Under the pieces are notes generated by a model. The model made no database searches, was not told the DNA's origin, and saw only the letters and a program-made list of their open reading frames with translations. Both the position numbers and the translations under genes were made by a program. This document shows positions 40,397-49,241 of a stretch of DNA of 64,000 nt, piece after piece. Each line of letters starts with the position of its first letter. The first letter of the stretch is position 1. The stretch is taken from positions 3,313,001 to 3,377,000 of the forward strand of contig NC_011666.1 of assembly GCF_000021745.1 (NCBI RefSeq), written 5' to 3'. Source of the DNA: Methylocella silvestris BL2. GTDB lineage: Bacteria > Pseudomonadota > Alphaproteobacteria > Rhizobiales > Beijerinckiaceae.

Positions 40397-41032
40397 CTAC
40401 CGCCTGCGCCACTGACCGGCCCGGACGACGCCCTGGATCGCCGCCGCCCATTCGATTTTGACGCTGCGAATCGGCGCGGCGTTGTGGCTCTCGAGATCGA
40501 AAGTGCCAGCCTTCGCGCCGCGCTGGATTCGCTTGAGATAGCGCTTGCCATCGGCGGTGCGGACGGCCGCTTCCCAGCCGACCACCTCCTCGGCGTCGGC
40601 CCCTTCCCGCCAGCAGATGATGACGTCGCCGGGATCGTAGCGCGGCCACATGCTGTCGCCTTCGACCTGGAAGGCGATCGCGTCCGTCGCGATGGGGAAG
40701 GGCACCTCGATCTCATAAAGTCCCTCGGGGGGCGTCTGCTCGAATTCGGGAAAAATCTCCGCGCCGGCGCCGATGCGCCCGACGACATGGACCCGATTGC
40801 CAGGGGTTGGATCGCCGACGCCCTCAAGCAGCCAGGCGGCCGTCGTCTTCAAAACGGGCGCGAGCGCCGTGAGCGTTTCGGTGGTGACGCCGCGTCGGTC
40901 GCCGCTTTTCACGGCCCGTTTCAAATTGCGGATGGCGTCGGGCTTTCGCGCGGCAAGCGAGGCCGCATGCGCCGACAGGCCGACGACGGCGAGGCGGCTT
41001 TCGATTCGGGTGAGAACGTCTTCCAGCTCCAT
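40397..41032 (-). CDS. Phage repressor, HTH plus S24/LexA-like peptidase
   Basis: A 211-residue repressor. The N-terminal helical DNA-binding part (VLTRIESRLAVVGLSAHAAS, TTETLTALAPVLKTTAAWLL) is followed by the S24 fold. The catalytic Ser is in FQVEGDSMWPRYDPGDVIIC near residue 115-120 and the Lys in KRYLKRIQRG near residue 165. Self-cleavage after DNA damage would induce the prophage. Start is taken at ATG 41032 (MELEDVL) because the upstream ATG 41077 would lie inside an operator. Confidence 0.9.
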   Translation of the reverse strand: MELEDVLTRIESRLAVVGLSAHAASLAARKPDAIRNLKRAVKSGDRRGVTTETLTALAPVLKTTAAWLLEGVGDPTPGNRVHVVGRIGAGAEIFPEFEQTPPEGLYEIEVPFPIATDAIAFQVEGDSMWPRYDPGDVIICWREGADAEEVVGWEAAVRTADGKRYLKRIQRGAKAGTFDLESHNAAPIRSVKIEWAAAIQGVVRAGQWRRR

Positions 41033-41068
41033 GGCGGTAGAATAACCGTACGCGGCCGCGCATGCATC

Positions 41069-41110
41069 AGGTAACATTACCTTGACATATAAGGTAATGC
41101 TACCGTATCT
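41069..41110 (+). promoter_or_regulatory. Repressor operators 1-2 and early promoter
   Basis: AGGTAACATTACCT (41069-41082) and AGGTAATGCTACCG (41092-41105) both fit GGTA-N4-TACC. TTGACA at 41082-41087 and GTATCT at 41105-41110 with 17-nt spacing form a good forward promoter, and operator 2 fills the spacer. Repressor binding should block the GcrA-like gene and the genes after it. Confidence 0.8.
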
Positions 41111-41148
41111 CTCGTTTCGCCGCAGGACAAAGGGAAGGAAAAGTGGCT

Positions 41149-41490
41149 ATGACGATCCATACTGAAATCCGCAAATCCCGCTGGACGGGTGAACGCATCG
41201 CGAGATTGGGCTTTCTCCTCGGCATGGGCTGGGACGCCCGCCGCATCGCCGAAGATCCGCTGATTTCATCGACGCCGAACAATGTGCATCGTCAGGCGCA
41301 GCGCTTTGGCCTCGCCTTTCGCGCCGCCGCCGCCGCTCTCGCCCTGCGCCTGCCGCCCGAGGCGACCCAGCATTTCGACGCCGCGGCGGCCAAGCGCAGC
41401 CTGACCCGGGAAGCGATGATCCGGTTGCTTCTCCTCGTCGTCGCCGCCGATCCCGCCCTTCTCGACAATATTCTCGACGATGGATTTTGA
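41149..41490 (+). CDS. GcrA-like helix-turn-helix phage regulator
   Basis: A 113-residue protein in the position of cro. The first 60 residues follow the GcrA pattern: RWTGERIARLGFLLGMGWDA, RRIAEDPLISSTPNNVHRQA, then RFGL. GcrA-type proteins act with sigma-70 in alphaproteobacteria. The C-terminus is helical (RSLTREAMIRLLLLVVAADP). ATG 41149 lies 8-9 nt after AGGGAAGGAA; GTG 41143 is too close. Direct control by the operators above is likely. Confidence 0.7.
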   Translation: MTIHTEIRKSRWTGERIARLGFLLGMGWDARRIAEDPLISSTPNNVHRQAQRFGLAFRAAAAALALRLPPEATQHFDAAAAKRSLTREAMIRLLLLVVAADPALLDNILDDGF

Positions 41491-41492
41491 TC

Positions 41493-42008
41493 ATGGAGCC
41501 GGATGCGAAGATCAACGCCCTCGAGGCGCCTTTCCCGTCACAGCGAAACGGTCTGCCGGAGCGCTGGGATGCCGAGCAGGTGGCAAAAGCGCTTATCAAG
41601 GCCTTCGTCACCCTCGATCGGCTGCCGCGGTCGCGCGGGCCGAGGCAGCCGGGAGGTCATTGGCCGCTCCACCAGGTCGAATGGGCGGACCAGCTGGCGC
41701 AAGCCGAACTTGGCGAGGCTGAGCGCCGGGAGCGCGCCGCGGCTCTAAACCGGACCGAGCTTCGTCCAACCAGCGCCGAAATAGCCCAGATGGACGCAGT
41801 CATCGATTGGCTCCGTCATTTGCGGCTCGTCGACAGCGGCATGGCTCTCGTCACTAGCCTTTGGGCGGCGCGCACGGCGCGGGGCAGATCGGTCAAAGCC
41901 TTATGCAAGGAGAAAAAATGGGCGCCCCACACATTCTACCGCAAAAGAGCCAAAGCCCTTTCCTATCTGGCGTCATGGCTCAATGAACGCAACATGCTTG
42001 TGTTCTAA
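41493..42008 (+). CDS. DUF6362-like phage protein (possible packaging or small-terminase role)
   Basis: A 171-residue soluble protein. The region WDAEQVAKALIKAFVTLDRL, then PGGHWPLHQVEWADQLAQ, resembles DUF6362-type phage proteins. The C-terminal half has a helix-turn-helix look (GRSVKALCKEKKWAPHTFYR). It lies between the regulator and terminase large subunit, where a small terminase or DNA-recognition factor is expected, but that role is inference. ATG 41493 lies 2 nt after the previous stop. Confidence 0.6.
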   Translation: MEPDAKINALEAPFPSQRNGLPERWDAEQVAKALIKAFVTLDRLPRSRGPRQPGGHWPLHQVEWADQLAQAELGEAERRERAAALNRTELRPTSAEIAQMDAVIDWLRHLRLVDSGMALVTSLWAARTARGRSVKALCKEKKWAPHTFYRKRAKALSYLASWLNERNMLVF

Positions 42009-42447
42009 CGGGGGGGGGCTTTGCGCATTCGTCAAACGTGACGAATGCAACTCTTGGACGCGGCGCGCTCGCTGATGTGAAGCGCGGCGCAAGTTCTACG
42101 CACCACAGGATGAACCCATCACACTGCGATGTTAAGCCGTAAGATCACGGCGACGCAGGCTGTGCGAAAGCCTTGACGCGCGAGGAAATGTGAGCGCTCT
42201 ATGCGCGCATGTGCAGCGCCATTATTGCGTCGATAAATCAAACCCATCCCAACATCATGATCGCGATCAGGCGGCGCTGGGGCGCCGCCGCTGATGTGCC
42301 GCGTTTGAATAGCAGGCGCAAGGCCGGCGGGGATGCTGTAGAAACTCAGAGAGTCAGATCGCGTCACAGCAAATCCTGTAAGATGCTTCATATGATAGCT
42401 TGGCCGACGCATTGACTTGCAACGATTTGCAAGGGCAATATGCGCGC

Positions 42448-42516
42448 ATGCCGAGCCACACTTGCGTCAAACGCTTTCACTTCGTTCTGTGGTGTTTCGT
42501 AGCCGCTTTGCGATGA
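42448..42516 (+). CDS. Possible leaderless 22-residue ORF in repeat unit 2
   Basis: ATG lies 7 nt downstream of the -10-like CAATAT, where transcription would begin, so any translation would be leaderless. It reads MPSHTCVKRF..., closely related to the ORF in unit 3 (MPSHTCVERF...) with the same stop. Units 1 and 4 do not keep the frame. It may be only a by-product of repeat duplication. Confidence 0.2.
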   Translation: MPSHTCVKRFHFVLWCFVAALR

Positions 42517-42691
42517 TGTCGATAAGGTGAACGATGTTCACGGGCGCCCCTGCTGTCGATCGCGCCGCCGCGCATTCATTACGACGCGCCATCGCGCCAC
42601 ATCATTCATGTAGCTGAATACGTAAGATGCGCCTCTCTGCTACGGCCCCGATGCATTGACTTGCAACGATTTGCAAGGGCAATATGCGCGC

Positions 42692-42760
42692 ATGCCGAGC
42701 CACACTTGCGTCGAACGCTTTCAGTTCGCTCTGCGGTGTTCCGACGCCGCTTTGCGATGA
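42692..42760 (+). CDS. Possible leaderless 22-residue ORF in repeat unit 3
   Basis: Counterpart of the ORF at 42448-42516, with the same length and stop and several amino-acid changes. No ribosome site is present. It is recorded because the frame survives in both inner units. Confidence 0.2.
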   Translation: MPSHTCVERFQFALRCSDAALR

Positions 42761-43106
42761 TGTCGATAAGGTGAACGATGTTCGCCGACGCCCCTGTTGT
42801 CGACAGCATCGCCGAGCATTCATTACGGCGCGCCATCGCGCCACATCATTCATGTAGCTGAATACGTAAGATGCGCTTTTCCGCTACAGCTTGGATGCAT
42901 TGACTTGCAATCAAATGCAACGCAAATATGCGCGTATGCAGCGCCCCTGTTGCGTCACGACGCTATGAGCAATTTGTTCCGGCAGCGGCAGCTTATAGAA
43001 CTCTAGCGATCGCACGCCCGTCTTGCCGTTCCGCAGCGCGAAATCATCGCGCCGGCGCGCCTTGCCGCCCTTCGACTTGAATTTTCAACGACGAGACGGA
43101 TCGTGC

Positions 43107-44414
43107 ATGGTGACATTCAGCCCGGGCCAGGATGCGGCGCGCCGCTTGCTGGAGGGACCGCAGCGTTACACTTGTCTTGCCGGAGGCACGCGCTCTGGCA
43201 AGACTTTTCTGATCATCCGCGCAATCATTATACGCGCTCTCCAGGCTGAAGAGACCCGGCACGCGGTTCTGCGCTTCCATGCCAATGCGGCTCGCGCATC
43301 CATAGCGCTGGACACGCTGCCGCGCGTCATGCGCCTCTGCTTTCCGGACGCGACGTTGCGCGAGCGGCGGCAGGACGGATATTTCGAACTTGGGAATGGA
43401 TCGCGAATCTGGATCGGCGGCCTCGACGACAAAGACCGCGTGGAGAAAATACTCGGACTGGAATATGCGACAATTTTTTTGAATGAGGCGTCACAGATCC
43501 CCTATTCGTCGGCTTTGATCGCTTTCACGCGGCTCGCGCAGGTCGCGCCGCGGATTGATCAACGGGCTTTCGTCGATCTAAACCCTGTCGGCAAGACACA
43601 TTGGACCAATCAGCTGTTTGGAGAAAAGCGCGACCCGGTGTCGAGACGACCGCTGCCAGACCCGGAGAGCTACCGCCGCGCCTTCCTCAACCCGCCCGAC
43701 AACAAAGCGAATCTATCGCGCGAATTTCTGGCAAGTCTCTCTCATTTGCCGGAAAAGCAACGCAAGCGCTTTCTTGACGGCGTGTATGTGGATGAAGTCG
43801 ACGGCGCGCTTTGGACCTATGCCGGAATCGATGCAGGACGATGCGCGGCTGAGCGCATATCCGTGGATAAAAGAGCTGCGGTCGTTGTCGCTGTGGACCC
43901 ATCGGGAGCGGCGGGCCGGGACGATCTTGGAGCCGATGAGATCGGCATAATCGTCGCCGCCAGGGGCGTCGATGGCGACGCCTATATTCTGGAGGATCTA
44001 TCGTGCAGGGATGCGCCAGCCGTTTGGGGCAGGCGGGCAGTGGTGGCCTTCCATAGATATCAAGCCGACAGCATCGTCGCGGAAAGCAATTTTGGCGGTG
44101 AAATGGTCCGGGCGACGATACAGGCGGCGGATCGGAATGTTCCGGTAAAGCTCGTCACTGCGAGTCGCGGCAAGGCCGTGCGCGCCGAACCGATCTCGGT
44201 GCGCTACGCTCAAGGACAGGTCCATCATGTCGGTAGATTTCCCAAGCTGGAAGACCAGCTCTGCGCCTTTTCAAGCGCCGGCTATAACGGCGGCGGCAGC
44301 CCCGATCATGCCGATGCGGCGATCTGGGCGCTGACGCATCTGTTTGGCGCAGACGACGGGACCGGAATCATCGAGTTTTATCGCCGCGAAGCTGAAATCA
44401 AGCGTCGCTCCTGA
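43107..44414 (+). CDS. Terminase large subunit
   Basis: A 435-residue packaging motor. The ATPase domain has Walker A LAGGTRSGKTFLIIRAI at about residues 24-40, Walker B YATIFLNEASQIPYSS near residue 130 and a coupling region FVDLNPVGKTHWTNQLF. The RNase H-like nuclease begins VVVAVDPSGAAGRDD near residue 260 and continues to DHADAAIWALTHLF. Start is ATG 43107; the frame is open further upstream (to 43023) but without a ribosome site. It cuts and pumps phage DNA into the procapsid. Confidence 0.92.
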   Translation: MVTFSPGQDAARRLLEGPQRYTCLAGGTRSGKTFLIIRAIIIRALQAEETRHAVLRFHANAARASIALDTLPRVMRLCFPDATLRERRQDGYFELGNGSRIWIGGLDDKDRVEKILGLEYATIFLNEASQIPYSSALIAFTRLAQVAPRIDQRAFVDLNPVGKTHWTNQLFGEKRDPVSRRPLPDPESYRRAFLNPPDNKANLSREFLASLSHLPEKQRKRFLDGVYVDEVDGALWTYAGIDAGRCAAERISVDKRAAVVVAVDPSGAAGRDDLGADEIGIIVAARGVDGDAYILEDLSCRDAPAVWGRRAVVAFHRYQADSIVAESNFGGEMVRATIQAADRNVPVKLVTASRGKAVRAEPISVRYAQGQVHHVGRFPKLEDQLCAFSSAGYNGGGSPDHADAAIWALTHLFGADDGTGIIEFYRREAEIKRRS

Positions 44415-44457
44415 CCCGCTGGCCGCGACGCATTCGAAAAAAAGCGAAGGAGGCAGC

Positions 44458-45807
44458 ATGGTCGATCGCAGCGCCGGGACGAGAAGCTGGTCGCTCAATC
44501 CTTATGAGGTCGATATCCGCTTTACCGCCCCCTCGGCGAGCGAGGATGGCTGGTTCGGGCCGCAGCGGCCGATGACCCCTCTGGGGCCGCCGGACATCGC
44601 CGGGCGGCAGTGGGATTTTCCGGCTGGCTATAATCTTTCGACCACGCCGCGCAATACCGAACCGGTCACATTCGCGACCTTGCGCGGTCTTGCCGACGGC
44701 TATGATCTGTTGCGGCTTATCATAGAAACGCGGAAGGATCAGGCCGCGCGGCAATGCTGGACAATCGCCGGGCGCGACAAGATCGGAACCTCTGCTGGCC
44801 TCGGAGATCGCATCGGCGCGGCGACGCGCTTTTTCGCACGCCCGGACGGCAGCCGCTGCTTTGCCGACTGGCTGCGCATGCTGCTCGAAGAGGTCTTCGT
44901 CACGGACGCCGCAGCGCTCTACAAGCGGCGGGATCGGGCCGGCCGACTGATGGCGCTGACGCCTCTCGACGGCGCTACCATCAAGCCTGTCATCGACGGC
45001 TTTGGCCGCACGCCGGAACCCTATTTCAAGGATGGGCAGCTCGTCTATCCGACCGCCTATCAGCAGGTGCTGAAAGGGTTTCCGGCGATTGATTATTCCA
45101 TCCGCGACTTGATCTACAGGCCGCGCAATCTGCGCGTCAACCGGGTTTACGGCATGAGCCCGGTCGAGCAGATCGTGACGACCGTCAATATCGCGCTCCG
45201 CCGCCAGATGTATCTGCTCGACTATTTTACGGAAGGCAATATTCCAGACAGTCTGATTGGCGTTCCCGAGAATTGGACGCCGGACCAAATTGCGTCCTAC
45301 CAAAAATATTGGGACGCCTATTTCGACGGAGATGTCGGACGCCGCCGCCGCGCGAAATTTGTCCCCGGCGGCGTTGCGAAGACCTTTATCCAGACAAAAG
45401 AGCCGGAGCTCAAAGGGCCTTTCGACGAATGGCTCGCGCGCATCGTTTGCTTCGCCTTTTCGATCTCGCCGCAAGGCTTGACGCAGACAATGAACAGGGC
45501 CACCGCGGAGACGCAAAAGGAGCTTGCCGCCGAGGAAGGATTGGCGCCGATCCTCGCCTGGATCAAGGCGCTGATCGACGGCGTGCTGGCCGATGATCTG
45601 GAGGCGCCAGATCTCGAATTCGTCTGGACCTCCGGACACGAGACCGATCCGCTGACGCAGGAAACAATCCTTTCGAATTTCACGTCGAAAGGGATCCTGA
45701 CGATCAACGAAGCGCGCGCCGCGCTTGGCCGCATCCCCTTGCGAGAAGCTTCGGCAAACATGCCGATGACCTTGACGGCGGCCGGGTACGTGCCCCTCCC
45801 GGATTGA
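44458..45807 (+). CDS. Phage portal protein
   Basis: A 449-residue portal that forms the dodecameric DNA channel. Landmarks are GYDLLRLIIETRKDQAARQC near residue 85, DAAALYKRRDRAGRLMALTP, RVNRVYGMSPVEQIVTTVNI near residue 225, and FSISPQGLTQTMNRATAETQ near residue 340, where portals typically end. An AAGGAGG site lies just before ATG 44458, so the in-frame extension overlapping terminase is rejected. Confidence 0.88.
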   Translation: MVDRSAGTRSWSLNPYEVDIRFTAPSASEDGWFGPQRPMTPLGPPDIAGRQWDFPAGYNLSTTPRNTEPVTFATLRGLADGYDLLRLIIETRKDQAARQCWTIAGRDKIGTSAGLGDRIGAATRFFARPDGSRCFADWLRMLLEEVFVTDAAALYKRRDRAGRLMALTPLDGATIKPVIDGFGRTPEPYFKDGQLVYPTAYQQVLKGFPAIDYSIRDLIYRPRNLRVNRVYGMSPVEQIVTTVNIALRRQMYLLDYFTEGNIPDSLIGVPENWTPDQIASYQKYWDAYFDGDVGRRRRAKFVPGGVAKTFIQTKEPELKGPFDEWLARIVCFAFSISPQGLTQTMNRATAETQKELAAEEGLAPILAWIKALIDGVLADDLEAPDLEFVWTSGHETDPLTQETILSNFTSKGILTINEARAALGRIPLREASANMPMTLTAAGYVPLPD

Positions 45808-45880
45808 GGTCGATCCCCTCAATTGATCTCTTCTGGGCCGGCGAGACGCCTTCTCAATTGCAAACTGTCAAGGAGGACGT

Positions 45881-46966
45881 ATGTCCGCGTTGCGAATGTT
45901 CATCCCGATTACCAAGGTCGACGCCGCGCAGCGCCTGGTCTATGGCCTCGCCACGGCCGAAGCGGAGGATCGCTCGGGAGAGATCTGCGACTACGCCTCT
46001 ACCAAACCGCTTTATGAGAAATGGTCGGCCGAGATCGCCGCTGCGACCGGCGGCAAATCGCTCGGCAATTTGCGCGCGATGCACGGCCCCGTCGCGGCGG
46101 GCAAGGTGACGCAGATCAACTTCAATGATGAGCAAAAGCAGATTGAGATCTGCGCGAAAGTGATCGATGACGCGGAGTGGAACAAAGTCGTGGAAGGCGT
46201 CTACACCGGTTTTTCGCAAGGCGGCGCCTACGCGCGGCGTTGGACAGACGATCAAGGGCTGACGCGCTATGCAGCGGACCCGAATGAAATTTCGCTGGTC
46301 GATCTACCCTGCCTCCCACAGGCGCATTTTGAAATGATCAAGCTCGACGGATCGCGAGAATTGCGGCGCTTCGGAAAGACGGTTGACGCGGCGGCGCAAG
46401 TGCAAAACCTCCTTGATGAGCTGCGGGCTCTTGACGGTGACGTGGCGGAAAGCGCGGAAGGCGAGGCCGGCGCGCCCGGCCTGGCGGCTCAGTTGAGCGA
46501 TATCCTGATAAGGGCGGCCGCGCTGCTACGTGAGGCGCCACAAGATAACGTGGCGGAGGAAGGATCGACGCCTGACGCGGCGGCGCAAGACAAATCTGCA
46601 TTTGCAGGCGAATCGACCGGCGCCGCCGCGAAGCGCGCGCAGGGACTCAAAGCATATCAAAGCGGCCGGCAAAGCCGCGCCACCGCAACGGCCGTCGAGG
46701 GCGGCTATGGATTACACGACGACGTCTCCGCCAATCTGGAAAAGCGCTTCGACGCCCTCGCATCGACGCTTGCCGATGTGCTGGAGCGTGTGAAGCAGAT
46801 CGAGGCGCAGCCCCTGCCTCTGCCTTTCTACGGGCCAGTGCGCGCGATTGCGAAATACGAAGACGGCCGCGGCGATGAAGTGGAGAAGCTTCTTGCCGAT
46901 CCGGAGACGCTATCAATTCTCGCCATCAAGCTCGCCCAGCGTAACGCCAGGTCGCCGCTCCGCTAA
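45881..46966 (+). CDS. Prohead protease (XkdF-like), probably with scaffold tail
   Basis: A 361-residue protein. The first about 160 residues match XkdF-like putative serine proteases: VYGLATAEAEDRSGEICDYA, KSLGNLRAMHGPVAAGKVTQ (probable catalytic His), VVEGVYTGFSQGGAYARRW (probable Ser) and LVDLPCLPQAHFEMIK. The rest is Ala/Glu-rich and helical, typical of an internal scaffold. AAGGAGG precedes ATG 45881. It presumably processes the capsid protein during head maturation. Confidence 0.85.
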   Translation: MSALRMFIPITKVDAAQRLVYGLATAEAEDRSGEICDYASTKPLYEKWSAEIAAATGGKSLGNLRAMHGPVAAGKVTQINFNDEQKQIEICAKVIDDAEWNKVVEGVYTGFSQGGAYARRWTDDQGLTRYAADPNEISLVDLPCLPQAHFEMIKLDGSRELRRFGKTVDAAAQVQNLLDELRALDGDVAESAEGEAGAPGLAAQLSDILIRAAALLREAPQDNVAEEGSTPDAAAQDKSAFAGESTGAAAKRAQGLKAYQSGRQSRATATAVEGGYGLHDDVSANLEKRFDALASTLADVLERVKQIEAQPLPLPFYGPVRAIAKYEDGRGDEVEKLLADPETLSILAIKLAQRNARSPLR

Positions 46967-47134
46967 TCGGGACGCCGGCGGGTCCGCCTGACGCGCCCGC
47001 CAATCGGCGCGACGATTTCTTCAACTCAACTTTCGCTGCGCGCCGCGCAGGTGAATTGGCGGTGGTCGACCTCACGTTCGCGACGGGCGCACTTCGGGCT
47101 CATCACGCCAAAGCAATTCCGTCAGGAGTAAATC

Positions 47135-48649
47135 ATGACCATGCAGACCGAGTCTCAGGACATTCTCGACCGGCTCAAGACGGCTCAATCGAAGCCGCTT
47201 GGCGATCCGCGCTTCAGGAGTCTGATGGGTCTTGAGAAGAGCACTTTTTCTGAAAGCAACAGCGCCGGTTCGGGGCTCACCTTCTACGATCTCGAGCTTG
47301 GCGCGAAGTTTCTTTACCCGGTCATGACGCCGCTTCGCAACTCTATTCCGAGAGTTTCCGGCAAGGGCGGCATACAGGCGTCCTGGCGCGCGATAACCGC
47401 GATCAACACGACCGGGCTGCGCTTTGGCGTATCTTCCGCCAATCGCGGCGGCGTGCTTGCCGTTGCGACGCAGGACTACGCGGCAAATTACAAGGGAATC
47501 GGCGTTGAAACCAGCGTCGATTTCGAGGCCCAATTCGCCGGTCAGGAATTCGACGACATTCGTGCGATCGGCGCCAAGACCGGCCTCGAGGCCTTGATGA
47601 TCGGCGAGGAGGCGATGATCCTCGGCGGCTGTTCCTCTGCGATCGCAGCGACGCCAACCCCGACTCTCACGGCGCAGGCGACCGGCGGATCGCTTCCGGC
47701 GCAGACCTGGTCGATCGTTTGCGCAGCTCTGACGCTCGACGGATTGATGAACGGCTCGGTCGCAGGCGGGGTTCAGGGCTCGATCACACGCACGAATGCC
47801 GATGGCTCAACGGACACCTTCGGCGGCGGGGTCGCCAAGAAAAGCGCCAATGCGACGGTCGCGACCACGGGGGCGGCAGGCCTTGTGAATGCGACCGTCG
47901 CTCCGGTGTCGGGCGCGATGGGATACGCCTGGTTCTGGGGTGCGGCGGGCTCTGAAATTCTCGGCGCGATCACGACGATCAATTCGCTCGTCATCACCGC
48001 CGCCGCCGCTGGAACGCAGACTGCCGCGTCGCTTGGCGCCAGCGACAATTCGGCCAATGCGCTCGCCTTTGACGGGCTGATCTACCAGGCGACGAAACCC
48101 GGATCCGGCGCGACGCTCTACACCATGGGGACCGGATCAGCGGGCGTCGGAGTCGGCCTGACAACCGACAGCGCCGGCGGCGTCATGGAGATTGACGCGG
48201 TGCTGAAATCCATGTGGGACAATTATCGTCTCTCCCCCGACACCATGTGGGTCAGTTCGCAAGAAGCGCTCAACATTTCGAGAATCATCCTCAAGGGCTC
48301 GCAGACCGCTGCGCAACGCTTCGTTTTCGAAACCGCGCAAGACCTTATCGGCGGCGGCATTATGGTCCGCACTTACCTCAACCGGTTTTCGATGCAGGGC
48401 GGCAATGTGATCGATATCAGGGTGCATCCCAATATGCCGGCCGGAACCATCCTCCTCACCACCAAGACTTTGCCTTATCCGCTTGCGGGCGTCGGCAACG
48501 TCATTCAGATCCGCACCCGGCAAGACTATTATCAGATCGAATGGCCGCTGCGGACGCGCAAATATGAATATGGCGTCTACTCCGATCAGGTTCTGCAGAA
48601 CTATTTTCCGCCCTCAATGGGGTTGATCACGAATATTGGCAACGTCTGA
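47135..48649 (+). CDS. Major capsid protein with inserted Ig/FN3-like domain
   Basis: A 504-residue capsid subunit. Residues about 35-190 and 350-504 fit an HK97-type shell protein (YDLELGAKFLYPVMTPLRNS, GVETSVDFEAQFAGQEFDDI, SPDTMWVSSQEALNISRIIL, GVGNVIQIRTRQDYYQIEWP). Between them about 130 Gly/Ala/Thr-rich residues with VNATVAPVSGAMGYAWFWGA look like an inserted beta-sandwich. Such insertions usually decorate the capsid surface. CAGGAG precedes ATG 47135. Confidence 0.88.
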   Translation: MTMQTESQDILDRLKTAQSKPLGDPRFRSLMGLEKSTFSESNSAGSGLTFYDLELGAKFLYPVMTPLRNSIPRVSGKGGIQASWRAITAINTTGLRFGVSSANRGGVLAVATQDYAANYKGIGVETSVDFEAQFAGQEFDDIRAIGAKTGLEALMIGEEAMILGGCSSAIAATPTPTLTAQATGGSLPAQTWSIVCAALTLDGLMNGSVAGGVQGSITRTNADGSTDTFGGGVAKKSANATVATTGAAGLVNATVAPVSGAMGYAWFWGAAGSEILGAITTINSLVITAAAAGTQTAASLGASDNSANALAFDGLIYQATKPGSGATLYTMGTGSAGVGVGLTTDSAGGVMEIDAVLKSMWDNYRLSPDTMWVSSQEALNISRIILKGSQTAAQRFVFETAQDLIGGGIMVRTYLNRFSMQGGNVIDIRVHPNMPAGTILLTTKTLPYPLAGVGNVIQIRTRQDYYQIEWPLRTRKYEYGVYSDQVLQNYFPPSMGLITNIGNV

Positions 48650-48725
48650 GCCATCATGGGGCGATCGCCTGCGATCGCTCCATTTTCCAGAAGCTCCAAG
48701 AGCGCAACGACGAAGGGCTGTGTCT

Positions 48726-49157
48726 ATGAAGCTTCGCGCTCCGGCAAGTTGCGAGGCCGTCACACATAAGGGACGGGCTCTTGAGATTGCTGCAGACGGA
48801 TCGTTGGAGGTTGAGGCCGCGGATTGGCAGGCGCTGGCGGCGCATGGCTTCCGTCTTTGGGAAACGGGCCCCTCGCCGCAAGGAAGCAGATCCGCGGCGG
48901 GGGCGGCAAGACGCCAAGCCGCAGCTCCCGCAACGCGAAGCCTCGCAAATTTATTCGTGCGCGCGCCGGCGCCGCGACCGGCAGTCGAAACGCCACAACA
49001 TGCTGACGCCGCCAACGACGTCGACGCGAACGCAATAGCACAACTCAATCGTCGTCAACTGTTCTCCTTTCTCAAAGAGCGCCGGATTGGCGTGAGTATT
49101 CCGATCACGAACGAGAAACTCCGCGCGCTAGCTCTGCGCGCGATTGAGTTCGTCTAG
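48726..49157 (+). CDS. Phage head-region protein, unknown
   Basis: A 143-residue protein after the capsid gene. The N-terminal part MKLRAPASCEAVTHKGRALE and AADWQALAAHGFRLWET looks like a small head-region beta domain. A Pro/Ala-rich linker follows, then a short C-terminal helical motif (NRRQLFSFLKERRIGVSIPI, NEKLRALALRAIEF) resembling a HeH/LEM-type DNA-contact fold. Position suggests a connector accessory. ATG 48726 follows GAAGGG. Confidence 0.6.
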   Translation: MKLRAPASCEAVTHKGRALEIAADGSLEVEAADWQALAAHGFRLWETGPSPQGSRSAAGAARRQAAAPATRSLANLFVRAPAPRPAVETPQHADAANDVDANAIAQLNRRQLFSFLKERRIGVSIPITNEKLRALALRAIEFV

Positions 49158-49241
49158 ACGCGATCTGATCGCGAATCACCCGCATTCGTGACTGATGGAG
49201 TCCTCGCTTCGAGGGACAGCCGCATAGAAGGGTATCGCTCG

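Larger units (their letters stand above)
42173..43020 (+). repeat. Tandem array of four 239-244-bp units with promoter-like boxes
   Basis: Units start at 42173, 42412, 42656 and 42900. Each has TTGAC, then 24 nt from the unit start a -10-like hexamer (CTCTAT, CAATAT, CAATAT, AAATAT), then the palindrome ATGCGCGCATG or a relative with an ATG at offset 36. Units 2 and 3 are nearly identical and carry the perfect inverted repeat CTTGCAA-N4-TTGCAAG between the boxes; unit 4 has a degraded form and unit 1 lacks it. ORFs from the conserved ATG are 68, 22, 22 and 10 codons, so coding is doubtful. It occupies the gap between the DUF6362-like gene and terminase. Confidence 0.85.

Noticed and set aside
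42602-42853. Reverse-strand frames of 76-83 codons in the repeat array
   Set aside because: They are not kept in the other units and have no ribosome site.
42173-43020. CRISPR array
   Set aside because: Period is about 244 bp with near-identical whole units, not short repeats with unique spacers, and no cas genes are present.
44398-45822. 474-codon reverse frame opposite the portal gene
   Set aside because: Antisense shadow; the forward frame has a strong ribosome site and portal motifs.
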